Shown: one piece after another, positions 24,401-39,100 of the stretch
Layout: each line of letters begins with the position of its first letter
How positions within the stretch are numbered: position 1 is the first letter of the stretch
From: Brachionus manjavacas
Taxonomy: Eukaryota > Rotifera > Eurotatoria > Ploima > Brachionidae
NCBI GenBank assembly: GCA_019054805.1
Contig: JAHQIY010000003.1
Location: 9,696,026 to 9,760,025 of the forward strand
DNA: 64,000 nucleotides
Reading direction: 5' to 3'
The notes under the pieces: generated by a model
Told to the model about the DNA's origin: nothing
The model's database searches: none
Seen by the model: only the letters and a program-made list of their open reading frames with translations
Position numbers and translations under genes: made by a program

Positions 24401-27400
24401 AACTTCGAAAATGAGCAAAAAACCCATTTTTTGACGTTTTTCAGATAGGTTTTTTGCAATGAGGTTTTCGAATTATTGAAAACCGAAGATACCACAGGAT
24501 AGATCTTGAAATTTTCTTGATTTTGGCTTTACAGATCAAAAAAAGATCAAAGATTTGAAAAGTAATGCACAAGGGAAACTTGCAAGTGATTTCAAGCCCA
24601 CTATTTTTCAAGTCACTGCAGAATGGTCAATTATTTAGCTACGATAATGATTAAAAGCTCAAATTCAAGAACGCAAAAAGTTATACATGATAAAAATTTC
24701 AGGAATCAAAAAAATAAAAGGACAAGATTTTAGGGCAACTTCGAAAATGAACAAAAACCCATTTTTTGACGTTTTTCAGATAGGTTTTTAGCAATGAGGT
24801 TTTTGAATTATTGAAAACCGAAGGTACCACAGGATAGATCTTGAAATTTTCTTGATTTTGGCTTTACAAATTAAAAAATAGATCAATGATTTGAAAAGTA
24901 ATGCACAAGGGAAACTTGCAAGTGATTTCAAGCCCACTATTTTTCAAGTCACTCCAGAATGGTCAATTATTTAGCTACGATAATGATTAATTGCTCAAAT
25001 TCAAAAACGCAAAAAGTTATATATGATAAAATTTTCAGGAATCAAAAAAATTAGTAAACAAGATTTTAGGGCAACTTCGAAAAAGAGCAAAAAACCCATT
25101 TTTAGACGTTTTTCAGATAGGTTTTTAGCAATGAGGTTTTTGAATTATTGAAAACCGAAGATACCACAGGATAGATCTTGAAATTTTCTTGATTTTGACT
25201 TAACAGATCAAATAAAGATCAATGATTTGAAAAGTAATGCACATGGAAAACTTGCAAGTGATTTCAAGCCCACTATTTTTCAAGTCACTGCAGAATGGTC
25301 AATTATTTAGCTACGATAATGATTAAAAGCTCAAATTCAAGAACGCAAAAAGTTATACATGATAAAATTTTCAGTAATGAAAAAAATTAGAGAGACAAGA
25401 TTTTAGGGCAACTTCGAAAATGAGCAAAAAACCCATTTTTTGACGTTTTTCAGATAGGTATTTTGCAATGAGGTTTTCGAATTATTGAAAACCGAAGGTA
25501 CCACAGGTTATATCTTGAAATTTTCATGATTTTGGCTTTACAGATCAAAAAAAGATCAACGATTTGAAAAATAATGCACAAGGGAAACTTGCAAGTGATT
25601 TCAAGCCCACTATTTTTCAATTCACTGCAGAATGCTCAATTATTTAGCTACGATAATGATTAAAAGCTTAAATTCAAGAACGCAAAAAGTTATACATTAT
25701 AAAATTTTCAGGAATCAAAAAAATTAGAGAGACAAGATTATAGGCGGCTTCGAAAATGAAAAAAAACCCATTTTTTGACGTTTTTCAGATAGGTATTTTG
25801 CAATGAGAGTTTCGAATTATTGAAAACCGAAGGTACCACAGGATAGATCTTGAAATTTTCTTGATTTTGGCTTTACAAATTAAAAAATAGATCAATGATT
25901 TGAAAAGTAATGCACAAGGGAAACTTGCAAGTGATTTCAAGCCCACTATTTTTCAAGTCACTGCAGAATGGTCAATTATTTAGCTACGATAATGATTAAA
26001 AGCTCAAATTCAAGAACGCAAAAAGTTATACATGATAAAATTTTCAGGAATCAAAATATTAAAAGGACAATATTTTAGGGCAACTTCGAAAAAGAGCAAA
26101 AAACCCATTTTTTGACGTTTTTCAGATAGGTATTTTGCAATGAGGTTTTCGAATTATTGAAAACCGAAGGTACCACAGGATAGATCTTGAAATTTTCTTG
26201 ATTTTGGCTTAACAGATCAAAAAAAGATCAAAGATTTGAAAAGTAATGCACAAGGGAAACTTGCAAGTGATTTCAAGCCCACTATTTTTCAAGTCACTGC
26301 AGAATGGTCAATTATTTAGCTACGATAATGATTAAAAGCTCAAATACAGGATCGCAAAAAGTTATATATGAAAAAATTTTCAGGAATCAAAAAAATTAAA
26401 AGGACAAGATTTTAGGGCAACTTCGAAAATGAAAAAAAACCCATTTTTTGACGTTTTTCAGATAGGTTTTTAGCAATGAGGTTTTTGAATTATTGAAAAC
26501 CGAAGATACCACAGGATAGATCTTGAAATTTTCTTGATTTTGGCTTTACAGATCAAAAAAAGATCAAAGATTTGAAAAGTAATGCACAAGGGAAACTTGC
26601 AAGTGATTTCAAGCCCACTATTTTTCAAGTCACTGCAGAATGGTCAATTATTTAGCTACGATAATGATTAAAAGCTCAAATTCAAGAACGCAAAAAGTTA
26701 TATATAATAAAATTTTCAGGAATCAAAAAAAATAAAAGGACAAGATTTTAGGGCAACTTCGAAAATGAGCAAAAAACCCATTTTTTGACGTTTTTCAGAT
26801 AGGTTTTTAGCAATGAGGTTTTTGAATTATTGAAAACCGAAGATACCACAGGATAGATCTTGAAATTTTCTTGATTTTGGCTTTACAGATCAAAAAAGGG
26901 GCAAAGATTCGAAAAGTAATGCACATGGGAAACTTGCAAGTGATTTCAAGCCCACTATTTTTCAAGTCACTGCAGAATGGTCAATTATTTAGCTACGATA
27001 ATGATTAAAAGCTCAAATACAAGAACGCAAAAAGTAATATATAAAAAAATTTTCAGGAATCAAAAAAAATTAGAAAGACAAGATTTTAGGGCAAGTTCGT
27101 AAATGAAAAAAAACCCATTTTTTGACGTTTTTCAGATAGGTTTTTAGCAATGAGGTTTTTGAATTATTGAAAACCGAAGATACCACAGGATAGATCTTGA
27201 AATTTTCTTGATTTTGACTCAACAGATCAAAAAAAGGTCAAAGATTCGAAAAGTAATGCACATGGAAAACTTGCAAGTGATTTCAAGCCCACTATTTTTC
27301 AAGTCACTGCAGAATGGTCAATTATTTAGCTACGATAATGATTAAAAGCTCAAATTCAAGAACGCAAAAAGTTATACATGATAAAATTTTCAGGAATCAG

Positions 27401-30400
27401 AAAAATTAGAAAGACAAGATTTCAGGGCAACTTCGAAAATGAGCAAAAAACCCATGTTTTGACGTTTTTCAGATAGGTTTTTTGCAATGAGGTTTTTGAA
27501 TTATTGAAAACCGAAGATACCACAGGAAAGATCTTGAAATTTTCTTGATTTTGGCTTTACAGATCAAAAAAAGATCAAAGATTTGAAAAGTAATGCACAA
27601 GGGAAACTTGCAAGTGATTTCAAGCCCACTATTTTTCAATTCACTGCAGAATGCTCAATTATTTAGCTACGATAATGATTAAAAGCTAAAATTCAAGAAC
27701 GCAAAAAGTTATATATAATAAAATTTTCAGGAATCAGAAAAATTAGAAAGACAAGATTTTAGGGCAACTTCGAAAATGAAAAAAAACCCATTTTTTGACG
27801 TTTTTCAGATAGGTTTTTAGCAATGAGGTTTTTGAATTATTGAAAACCGAAGGTACCACAGGATAGATCTTGAAATTTTCTTGATTTTGACTTAATAGAT
27901 CAAAAAAAGATCAATGATTTGAAAAGTAATGCACAAGTGAAACTTGCAAGTGATTTCAAGCCCACTATTTTTCAAGTCACTGCAGAATGGTCAATTATTT
28001 AGCTACGATGATGATTAAATGCTCAAATTCAAGAACGCAAAAAGTTATACATGATAAAAATTTCAGGAATCAAAAAATTAAAAGGACAAGATTTAAGAGC
28101 AAGTTCGAAAATGAGAAAAAACACATTTTTTGACGTTTTTCAGATAGGTTTTTAGCAATGAGGTTTTTGAATTATTGAAAACCGAAGGTACCACAGGATA
28201 GATCTTGAAATTTTCTTGATTTTGGCTTTACAGATCAAAAAAAGATCAAAGATTTGAAAAGTAATGCACAAGGGAAACTTGCAAGTGATTTCAAGCCCAC
28301 TATTTTTCAAGTCACTGCAGAATGGTCAATTATTTAGCTACGATAATGATTAAAAGCTCAAATTCAAGAACGCAAAAAGTTATACATTATAAAATTTTCA
28401 GGAATCAAAAAAATTAGAAAGACAAGATTTTAGGGCAACTTCGATAATGATCAAAAACCCATTTTTTGACGTTTTTCAGATAGGTTTTTAGCAATGAGGT
28501 TTTCGAATTATTGAAAACCGAAGATACCACAGGATAGATCTTGAAATTTTCTTGATTTTGTCTTTACAGATCAAAATAAGATCAAAGATTTGGAAAGTAA
28601 TGCACATGGGAAACTTGCAAGTGATTTCAAGCCCACTATTTTTCAAGTCACTGCAGAATGGTCAATTATTTAGCTACGATAATGATTAATAGCTCAAATT
28701 CAAGAACGCAAAAAGTTATATAAAATATAATTTTCAGGAATCAAAAAAATTAGAAAGACAAGAATATAGGCGGCTTCGACAAAGAGCAAGAAACCCATTT
28801 TTTGACGTTTTTCAGATAGGTTTTTAGCAATGAGGTTTTCGAATTATTGAAAACCGAAGATACCACAGGATAGATCTTGAAATTTTCTTGATTTTGGCTT
28901 AACAGATCAAAAAAAGATCAAAGATTTGAATAGTAATGCACAAAGGAAACTTGCAAGTGATTTCAAGCCCACTATTTTTCAAGTCACTGCAGAATGGTCA
29001 ATTATTTAGCTTCGATAATGATTAAATGCTTAAATTCAAGAACGCAAAAAGTTATACATGATAAAGTTAGCAGGAATCAAAATATTAAAAGGACAAGATT
29101 TTAGGGCAACTTCGTAAAAGAGCAAAAACCCATTTTTTGACGTTTTTCAGATAGGTATTTTGCAATAAGGTTTTCGAATTATTGAAAACCGAAGGTACCA
29201 CAGGATAGACCTTGAAATTTTCTTGATTTTGGCTTTACAGATCAAAAAAAGATCAAAGATTTGAAAAGTAATTCACAAAGGAAACTTGCAAGTGATTTCA
29301 AGCCCACTATTTTTCAAGTCACTGCAGAATGGTCAATTATTTAGCTTCGATAATGATTAAATGCTCAAATTCAAGAGCGCGAAAAGTTCTACATGGTACA
29401 ATTTACAGGAGTCAAAAAAAATAAAAGGACAAGATTTTAGGCGACTTCGAAAAAGAGCAAAAAACCCATTTTTTGACGTTTTTCAGATAGGTTTTTTGCA
29501 ATAAGGTTTTCGAATTATTGAAAACCGAAGGTACCACAGGATAGATCTTGAAATTTTCTTGATTTTGGCTTAACAGATCAAAAAAGATCAAAGATTTGGA
29601 AAGTAATGCACATGGGAAACTTGCAAGTGATTTCAAGCCCACTATTTTTCAAGTCACTGCAGAATGGTCAATTATTTAGCTACGATAATGATTAAAAGCT
29701 CAAATTCAAGAACGCAAAAAGTTATACATGATAAAATTTTCAGGAATCAAAAAAATTAGAAAGACAAGATTTTAGGCGGCTTCGAAAAAGAGCAAAAAAC
29801 CCATGTTTTGACGTTTTTCAGATAGGTTTTTTGCAATGAGGTTTTTGAATTATTGAAAACCGAAGATACCACAGGATAGATCTTGAAATTTTCTTGATTT
29901 TGGCTTTACAGATCAAAAAAAGATCAAAGATTTGAAAAGTAATGCACATGGGAAACTTGCAAGTGATTTCAAGCCCACTATTTTTCAATTCACTGCAGAA
30001 TGGTCAATTATTTAGCTACGATAATGATTAAAAGCTTAAATTCAAGAACGCAAAAATTTATACATGATAAAATTTGCAAGAATCAAAAAAATTAAAAGGA
30101 CAAGATTTTAGGGCAACTTCGACAAAGAGCAAAAAACCCATGCTTTGACGTTTTTCAGATAGGTTTTTAGCAATGAGGTTTTCGAATTATTGAAAACCGA
30201 AAATACCACAGGATAGATCTTGAAATTTTCTTGATTTTGGCTTTACAGATCAAAAAAAGATCAAAGATTTGGAAAGTAATGCACATGGGAAACTTGAAAG
30301 TGATTTCAAGCCCACTATTTTTCAAGTCAATGCAGAATGGTCAATTATTTAGCTACGATAATGATTTATAGCTCAAATTCAAGAACGCAAAAAGTTATAC

Positions 30401-32818
30401 ATTATAAAAATTTCAGGAATCAAAAAAATAAAAGGACAAGATTTTAGGGCAACTTCGAAAATGAAAAAAATCCATTTTTTGACGTTTTTCAGATAGGTTT
30501 TTAGCAATGAGGTTTTTGAATTATTGAAAACCGAAGGTACCACAGGATAGATCTTGAAATTTTCTTGATTTTGGCTTAACAGATCAAAAAAAGATCAAAG
30601 ATTTGAAAACTAATGCACAAGGGAAACTTGCAAGTGATTTCAAGCCCACTATTTTTCAAGTCACTGCAGAATGGTCAATTATTTAGCAACGATAATGATT
30701 AAAAGCTCAAATTCAAGAACGCAAAAAGTTATAGATGATAATATTTTCAGGTATCAAAAAAATAAAAGGACAAGATTTTAGGCAACTTCGAAAATGAGCA
30801 AAAACCCATGTTTTGACGTTTTTCAGATAGGTATTTTGCAATGAGGTTTTCGAATTATTGAAAACCGAAAATACCACAGGATAGATCTTGAAATTTTCTT
30901 GATTTTGGCTTTACAGATCAAAAAAAGATCAAAGATTTGGAAAGTAATGCACATGGGAAACTTGAAAGTGATTTCAAGCCCACTATTTTTCAAGTCACTG
31001 CAGAATGGTCAATTATTTAGCTTCGATAATGATTAAATGCTCAAATTCAAGAGCGCGAAAAGTTCTACATGGTACAATTTACAGGAGTCAAAAAAAATAA
31101 AAGGACAAGATTTTAGGCGACTTCGAAAAAGAGCAAAAAACCCATTTTTTGACGTTTTTCAGTTAGGTATTTTGCAATGAGGTTTTCGAATTATGGAAAA
31201 CCGAAGATACCACTAGAGAGATCTTGAAATTTTTTTGCCTTTGGCTTTTACAGATCAAAAAAAGATAAATGATTTGAAAAGTCATGCACAAAGGAAACTT
31301 GCAAGTGATTTCAAGCCCACTATTTTTCAAGTCACTGCAGAATGCTCAATTATTTAGCTACAATAATGATTAATAGCTCAAATTCAAGAGCGCAAAAAGT
31401 TATATATAATAAAATTTTCAGGAATCAAAAAAATTAGAAAGACAAGATTTTAGGGCAACTTCGAAAAAGAGCAAAAACCCATTTTTTGACGTTTTTCAGA
31501 TAGGTTTTTTGCAATGAGGTTTTTGAATTATTGAAAACCGAAGATACCACAGGATAGATCTTGAAATTTTCTTGATTTTGGCTTTACAGATCAAAAAAAG
31601 ATCAAAGATTTGGAAAGTAATGCACATGGGAAACTTGAAAGTGATTTCAAGCCCACTATTTTTCAACCACTGCAGAATGGTCTATTATTTAGCTACGATA
31701 ATGATTAAAAGCTTAAATTCAAGAACGCAAAAAGTAATACATTATAAAATTTTCAGGAATCAAAAAAATTAGAAAGACAAGATTATAGGGCAACTTCGAA
31801 AATGAAAAATAACCCATTTTTTGACGTTTTTCAGATAGGTTTTTAGCAATGAGGTTTTCGAATTATTGAAAACCGAAGATGCCACAGGATAGATCTTAAA
31901 ATTTTCTTGATTTTGGCTTTACAGATCAAAAAAAGATCAATGATTAGAAAAGTAATGCACAAGGGAAACTTTCAAGTGATTTCAAGCCCACTTTTTTTCA
32001 AGTCACTGCAGAATTGTCAATTATTTAGCTACGAAAATGATTAAAAGCTCAAATTCAAGAACGCAAAAAGTTATACATGATAAAAATTTCAGGAATCAAA
32101 AAAATAAAAGGACAAGATTTTAGGGCAACTTCGAAAATGAACAAAAACCCATTTTTTGACGTTTTTCAGATAGGTTTTTAGCAATGAGGTTTTCGAATTA
32201 TTGAAAACCGAAGGTACCACAGGATAGATCTTGAAATTTTCTTGATTTTGGCTTTACAGATCAAAAAAAGATCAAAGATTTGGAAAGTAATGCACATGGG
32301 AAACTTGAAAGTGATTTCAAGCCCACTATTTTTCAAGTCAATGCAGAATGGTCAATTATTTAGCTACGATAATGATTAAAAGCTTAAATTCAAGAACGCA
32401 AAAAGTTATACATGATAAAATTTTCAGGAATCAAAAAAATTAGAAAGACAAGATTTTAGGCGGCTTCGAAAAAGAGCAAAAAACCCATTTTTTGACGTTT
32501 TTCAGATAGGTATTTTGCAATAAGGTTTTCGAATTATTGAAAACCGAAGGTACCACAGGATAGACCTTGAAATTTTCTTGATTTTGGCTTAACAGATCAA
32601 AAAAAGATCAAAGATTTGGAAAGTAATGCACAAGGGAAACTTGCAAGTGATTTCAAGCCCACTATTTTTCAAGTCACTGCAGAATGGTCAATTATTTAGC
32701 TACGATAATGATTAAAAGCTCAAATTCAAGAACGCAAAAAGTTATACATGATAAAAATTTCAGGAATCAAAAAAATAAAAGGACAAGATTTTAGGGCAAC
32801 TTCGAAAATGAACAAAAA

Positions 32819-33152
32819 CCCATTTTTTGACGTTTTTCAGATAGGTTTTTAGCAATGAGGTTTTTGAATTATTGAAAACCGAAGATACCACAGGAAAGAT
32901 TTGGAAATTTTCTTGATTCTGACTTAACAGATCTAAAAAAGATCAATTATTTGAAAAGTAATGCACATAAGAAACTTGCAAGTGATTTCAAGCCGACTAT
33001 TTTTCAAGTCACTGCAGAATGGTCAATTATTTAGCTACGATAATGATTAAAAGCTCAAATTCTAGACAAAAGGTTATACATGATAAAAATTTCAGGAATC
33101 AAAAAAATTAAAAGGACAAGATTTTAGGGCAACTTCGAAAAAGAGCAAAAAA
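32819..33152. repeat. proximal-type chimeric monomer inside the distal block (334 bp)
   Basis: Its first half shares AAAGATTTGG, GATTCTGACTTAACAG and TCAATTATTTG with the monomer near 8,381. Its second half shares the deletion variant TCTAGACAAAAGG with 13,918. It also has private changes (CAGATCTAAAA, CATAAGAAAC, AAGCCGAC). It is flanked on both sides by distal-influenced monomers. Confidence 0.6.
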
Positions 33153-36100
33153 CCCATGTTTCGACGTTTTTCAGATAGGTATTTTGCAATGAGGTTTTCG
33201 AATTATTGAAAACCGAAGATACCACAGGATAGATCTTGAAATTTTCTTGATTTTGGCTTTACAGATCAAAAAAAGATCATTGATTTGAAAAGTAATGCAC
33301 AAGGGAAACTTGCAAGTGATTTCAAGCCCACTATTTTTCAAGTCACTGCAGAATGGTCAATTATTTAGCTACGATAATGATTAAAAGCTCAAATTCAAGA
33401 ACGCAAAAAGTTATACATGATAAAAATTTCAGGAATCAAAAAAATAAAAGGACAAGATTTTAGGGCAACTTCGAAAATGAACAAAAACCCATTTTTTGAC
33501 GTTTTTCAGATAGGTTTTTAGCAATGAGGTTTTTGAATTATTGAAAACCGAAGATACCACAGGATAGATCTTGAAATTTTCTTGATTTTGGCTTTACAGA
33601 TCAAAAAAGATCAAAGATTTGGAAAGTAATGCTCATTGGAAACTTGCAAGTGATTTCAAGCCCACTTTTTTTCAAGTCACTGCAGAATGGTCTATTATTT
33701 AGCTACGATAATGATTAATAGCTCAAATTCAAGAACGCAAAAAGTTATATAAAATATAATTTTCAGGAATCAAAAAAATTAGAAAGACAAGAATTTAGGC
33801 AACTTCGAAAAAGAGCAAAAAACCCATGTTTTGACGTTTTTCAGATAGGTATTTTGCAATGAGGTTTTCGAATTATTGAAAACCGAAAATACCACAGGAT
33901 AGATCTTGAAATTTTCTTGATTTTGGCTTTACAGATCAAAAAAAGATCAAAGATTTGGAAAGTAATGCACATGGGAAACTTGAAAGTGATTTCAAGCCCA
34001 CTATTTTTCAAGTCAATGCAGAATGGTCAATTATTTAGCTACGATAATGATTAAAAGCTTAAATTCAAGAACGCAAAAAGTAATACATTATAAAATTATC
34101 AGGAATCAAAAAAATTAGAAAGACAAGAATATAGGCGGCTTCGAAAAAGAGCAAAAAACCAATTTTTTGACGTTTTTCAGATAGGTATTTTGCAATGAGG
34201 TTTTCGAATTATTGAAAACCGAAAATACCACAGGATAGATCTTGAAATTTTCTTGATTTTGGCTTTACAGATCAAAAAAAGATCAAAGATTTGGAAAGTA
34301 ATGCACTAGGGAAACTTGCAAGTGTTTTCAAGCCCACTATTTTTCAACCACTGCAGAATGGTCAATTATTTAGCTACGATAATGATTAAAAGCTTAAATT
34401 CAAGAACGCAAAAAGTAATACATTATAAAATTATCAGGAATCAAAAAAATTAGAAAGACAAGATTTTAGGGCAACTTCGAAAATGAGCAAAAAACCCATT
34501 TTTTGACGTTTTTCAGATAGGTTTTTTGCAATGAGGTTTTCGAATTATTGAAAACCGAAGATACCACAGGATAGATCTTGAAATTTTCTTGATTTTGGCT
34601 TTACAGATCAAAAAAAGATCAAAGATTTGAAAAGTAATGCACAAGGGAAACTTGCAAGTGATTTCAAGCCCACTATTTTTCAAGTCACTGCAGAATGGTC
34701 AATTATTTAGCTACGATAATGATTAAAAGCTCAAATTCAAGAACGCAAAAAGTTATATATAATAAAATTTTCAGGAATCAGAAAAATTAGAAAGACAAGA
34801 TTTTAGGGCAACTTCGAAAATGAGAAAAAAACCCATGTTTTGACGTTTTTCAGATAGGTATTTTGCAATGAGGTTTTCGAATTATTGAAAACCGAAAATA
34901 CCACAGGATAGATCTTGAAATTTTCTTGATTTTGGCTTTACAGATCAAAAAAAGATCAAAGATTTGAAAAGTAATGCACAAAGGAAACTTGCAAGTGATT
35001 TCAAGCCCACTATTTTTCAAGTCACTGCAGAATGCTCAATTATTTACCTACGATAATGATTTATAGCTCAAATTCAAAAGCACAAAACGTTATTCATGAT
35101 AAAGTTTGCAGGAATCAAAATATTAAAAGGACAAGATTTTAGGGCAACTTCGTAAAAGAGCAAAAAACCTATTTTTTGACGTTTTTCAGATAGGTATTTT
35201 GCAATGAGGTTTTCGAATTATTGAAAACCGAAGGTACCACAGGATAGACCTTGAAATTTTCTTGATTTTGGCTTTACAGATCAAAAAAAGATCAAAGGTT
35301 TGAAAAGTAATGCACAAAGGAAACTTGCAAGTGATTTCAAGCCCACTATTTTTCAAGTCACTGCAGAATGGTCAATTATTTAGCTACGATAATGATTAAA
35401 AGCTCAAATTCAAGAACGCAAAAAGTTATACATGATAAAATTTTCAGGAATCAAAAAAATTAGAAAGACAAGATTTTAGTGCAACTTCGAAAAAGAGCAA
35501 AAAACCCATGTTTTGACGTTTTTCAGATAGGTATTTCGAAATGAGGTTTTCGAATTATTGAAAACCGAAGGTACCACAGGATAGATCTTGAAATTTTCTT
35601 GATTTTGACTTTACAGATCAAAAAAGATCAAAGATTGGAAAGCAATGCACAAAGGAAACTTGCAAGAGATTTCAAGCCCACTATTTTTCAAGTCACTGCA
35701 GAATGGTCAATTATTTAGCTACGATAATGATTAATAGCTCAAATTCAAGAACGCAAAAAGTTATACATGATAAAAATTTCAGGAATCAAAAAAATTAAAA
35801 GGACAAGATTTTAGGGCAACTTCGAAAATGAAAAAAAACCCATTTTTTGACGTTTTTCAGATAGGTTTTTAGCAATGAGGTTTTCGAATTATTGAAAACC
35901 GAAGGTACCACAGGATAGATCTTGAAATTTTCTTGATTTTGAATTAACAGATCAAAAAAAGATCAATGATTTGAAAAGTAATGCACAAGGGAAACTTGCA
36001 AGTGATTTCAAGCCCACTATTTTTCAAGTCACTGCAGAATGGTCAATTATTTAGCTACGATAATGATTAAAAGCTCAAATTCAAGAACGCAAAAAGTTAT

Positions 36101-39100
36101 ATATAATAAAATTTTCAGGAATCAAAAAAATTAGAAAGACAAGATTATAGGCGGCTTCGAAAAAGAGCAAAAAACCCATTTTTTGACGTTTTTCAGATAG
36201 GTAATTTGCGATGAGGTTTTCGAATTATTGAAAACCGAAGGTACCACAGGATAGATCTTGAAAATTTCTTGATTTTGACTTTACAGATCAAAAAAGATCA
36301 TTGATTTGAAAAGTTATGCACGAGGGAAACTTGCAAGTGTTTTCAAGCCCACTATTTTTCAACCACTGCAGAATGGTCTATTATTTAGCTACGATAATGA
36401 TTAAAAGCTTAAATTCAAGAACGCAAAAAGTAATACATTATAAAATTATCAGGAATCAAAAAAATTAGAAAGACAAGAATATAGGCGGCTTCGAAAAAGA
36501 GCAAAAAACCCATGTTTTGACGTTTTTCAGATAGGTTTTTAGCAATGAGGTTTTCGAATTATTGAAAACCGAAGGTACCACAGGATAGATCTTGAAATTT
36601 TCTTGATTTTGGCTTTACAGATCAAAAAAAGATCATTGATTTGAAAAGTAATGCACAAGGGAAACTTGCAAGTGATTTCAAGCCCACTATTTTTCAAGTC
36701 ACTGCAGAATGGTCAATTATTTAGCTACGATAATGATTAATTGTTCAAATTCAAGAACGCAAAAAGTTATACATTATAAAATTTTCAGGAATCAAAAAAA
36801 TTAGAAGGACAAGATTTTAGGGCAACTTCGAAAAAGAGCAAAAAACCCATTTTTTGACGTTTTTCAGATAGGTATTTTGCAATGAGGTTTTCGAATTATT
36901 GAAAACCGAAGGTACCACAGGATAGATCTTGAAATTTTCATGATTTTGGCTTTACAGATCAAAAAAAGATCAAAGATTTGGAAAGTAATGCACTAGGGAA
37001 ACTTGCAAGTGTTTTCAAGCCCACTATTTTTCAACCACTGCAGAATGGTCTATTATTTAGCTACGATAATGATTAAAAGCTTAAATTCAAGAACGCAAAA
37101 AGTTATACATTATAAAATTTTCAGGAATCAAAAAAATTAGAAAGACAAGAATATAGGGCAACTTCGAAAATGAGCAAAAAACCCATTTTTTGACGTTTTT
37201 CAGATAGGTTTTTTGCAATGAGGTTTTCGAATTATTGAAAACCGAAGATACCACAGGATAGATCTTGAAATTTTCTTGATTTTTGCTTTACAGATCAAAA
37301 AAGATCAAAGATTTGAAAAGTAATGCACATGGGAAACTTGCAAGTGATTTCAAGCCCACTATTTTTCAAGTCACTGCAGAATGGTCTATTATTTAGCTAC
37401 GATAATGATTAAAAGCTCAAATTCAAGAACGCAAAAAGTTATACATGATAAAATTTTCAGTAATGAAAAAAATTAGAAAGACAAGATTTTAGACGGCTTC
37501 GAAAAAGAGAAAAAACCATTTTTTGACGTTTATCAGTTAGGTATTTTGCAATAAGGTTTTCGAATTATTGAAAACCGAAGGTACCACAGGATAGATCTTG
37601 AAATTTTCTTGATTTTGGCTTAACAGATCAAAAAAAGATCAAAGATTTGAAAAGTAATGCACAAAGGAAACTTGCAAGTGATTTCAAGCCCACTATTTTT
37701 CAAGTCACTGCAGAATGGTCAATTATTTAGCTACGATAATGATTAAAAGCTCAAATTCAAGAACGCAAAAAGTTATATATAATAAAATTTTCAGGAATCA
37801 GAAAAATTAGAAAGACAAGATTTTAGGGCAACTTCGAAAATGAAAAAAAACCCATGTTTTGACGTTTTTCAGATAGGTATTTCGAAATGAGGTTTTCGAA
37901 TTATTGAAAACCGAAGGTACCACAGGATAGATCTTGAAATTTTCTTGATTTTGACTTTACAGATCAAAAAAGATCAAAGATTGGAAAGCAATGCACAAAG
38001 GAAACTTGCAAGAGATTTCAAGCCCACTATTTTTCAAGTCACTGCAGAATGGTCAATTATTTAGCTACGATAATGATTTATAGCTCAAATTCAAGAACGC
38101 AAAATGTTTTATAAAATAAAATTTTCAGGAATCAGAAAAATTAGAAAGACAAGATTTTAGGGCAAATTCGAAAATGAAAAAAAACCCATTTTTTGACGTT
38201 TTTCAGTTAGGTTTTTTGCAATGAGGTTTTCGAATTATTGAAAACCGAAGATACCACAGGATAGATCTTGAAATTTTCTTGATTTTGGCTTTACAGATCA
38301 AAAAAAGATCAAAGATTTGAAAAGTAATGCACAAGGGAAACTTGCAAGTGATTTCAAGCCCACTATTTTTCAAGTCACTGCATAATGGTCAATTATTTAG
38401 CTACGATAATGATTAAAAGCTCAAATTCAAGATCGCAAAAAGTTTACATTATAAAATTTTCAGGAATCAGAAAAATTAGAAAGACAAGATTTTAGGGCAA
38501 ATTCGAAAATGAAAAAAAACCCATTTTTTGACGTTTTTCAGATAGGTATTTCGAAATGAGGTTTTCGAATTATTGAAAACCGAAGGTACCACAGGATAGA
38601 TCTTGAAATTTTCTTGATTTTGGCTTTACAGATCAAAAAAAGATCATTGATTTGAAAGCAATGCACAAGGGAAACTTGCAAGAGATTTCAAGCCCACTAT
38701 TTTTCAACCACTGCAGAATGGTCTATTATTTAGCTACGATAATGATTAATAGCTCAAATTCAAGAACGCAAAAAGTTAAACATTATAAAATTATCAGGAA
38801 TCAAAAAAATTAGAAAGACAAGATTATAGGGCAACTTCGAAAAAGAGCAAAAACCCATTTTTTGACGTTTTTCAGATAGGTTTTTTGCAATGAGGTTTTC
38901 GAATTATTGAAAACCGAAGATACCACAGGATAGATCTTGAAATTTTCTTGATTTTGGCTTTACAGATCAAAAAAAGATCAAAGATTTGAAAAGTAATGCA
39001 CAAGGGAAACTTGCAAGTGATTTCAAGCCCACTATTTTTCAAGTCACTGCAGAATGGTCAATTATTTAGCTACGATAATGAATAAAAGCTCAAATTCAAG

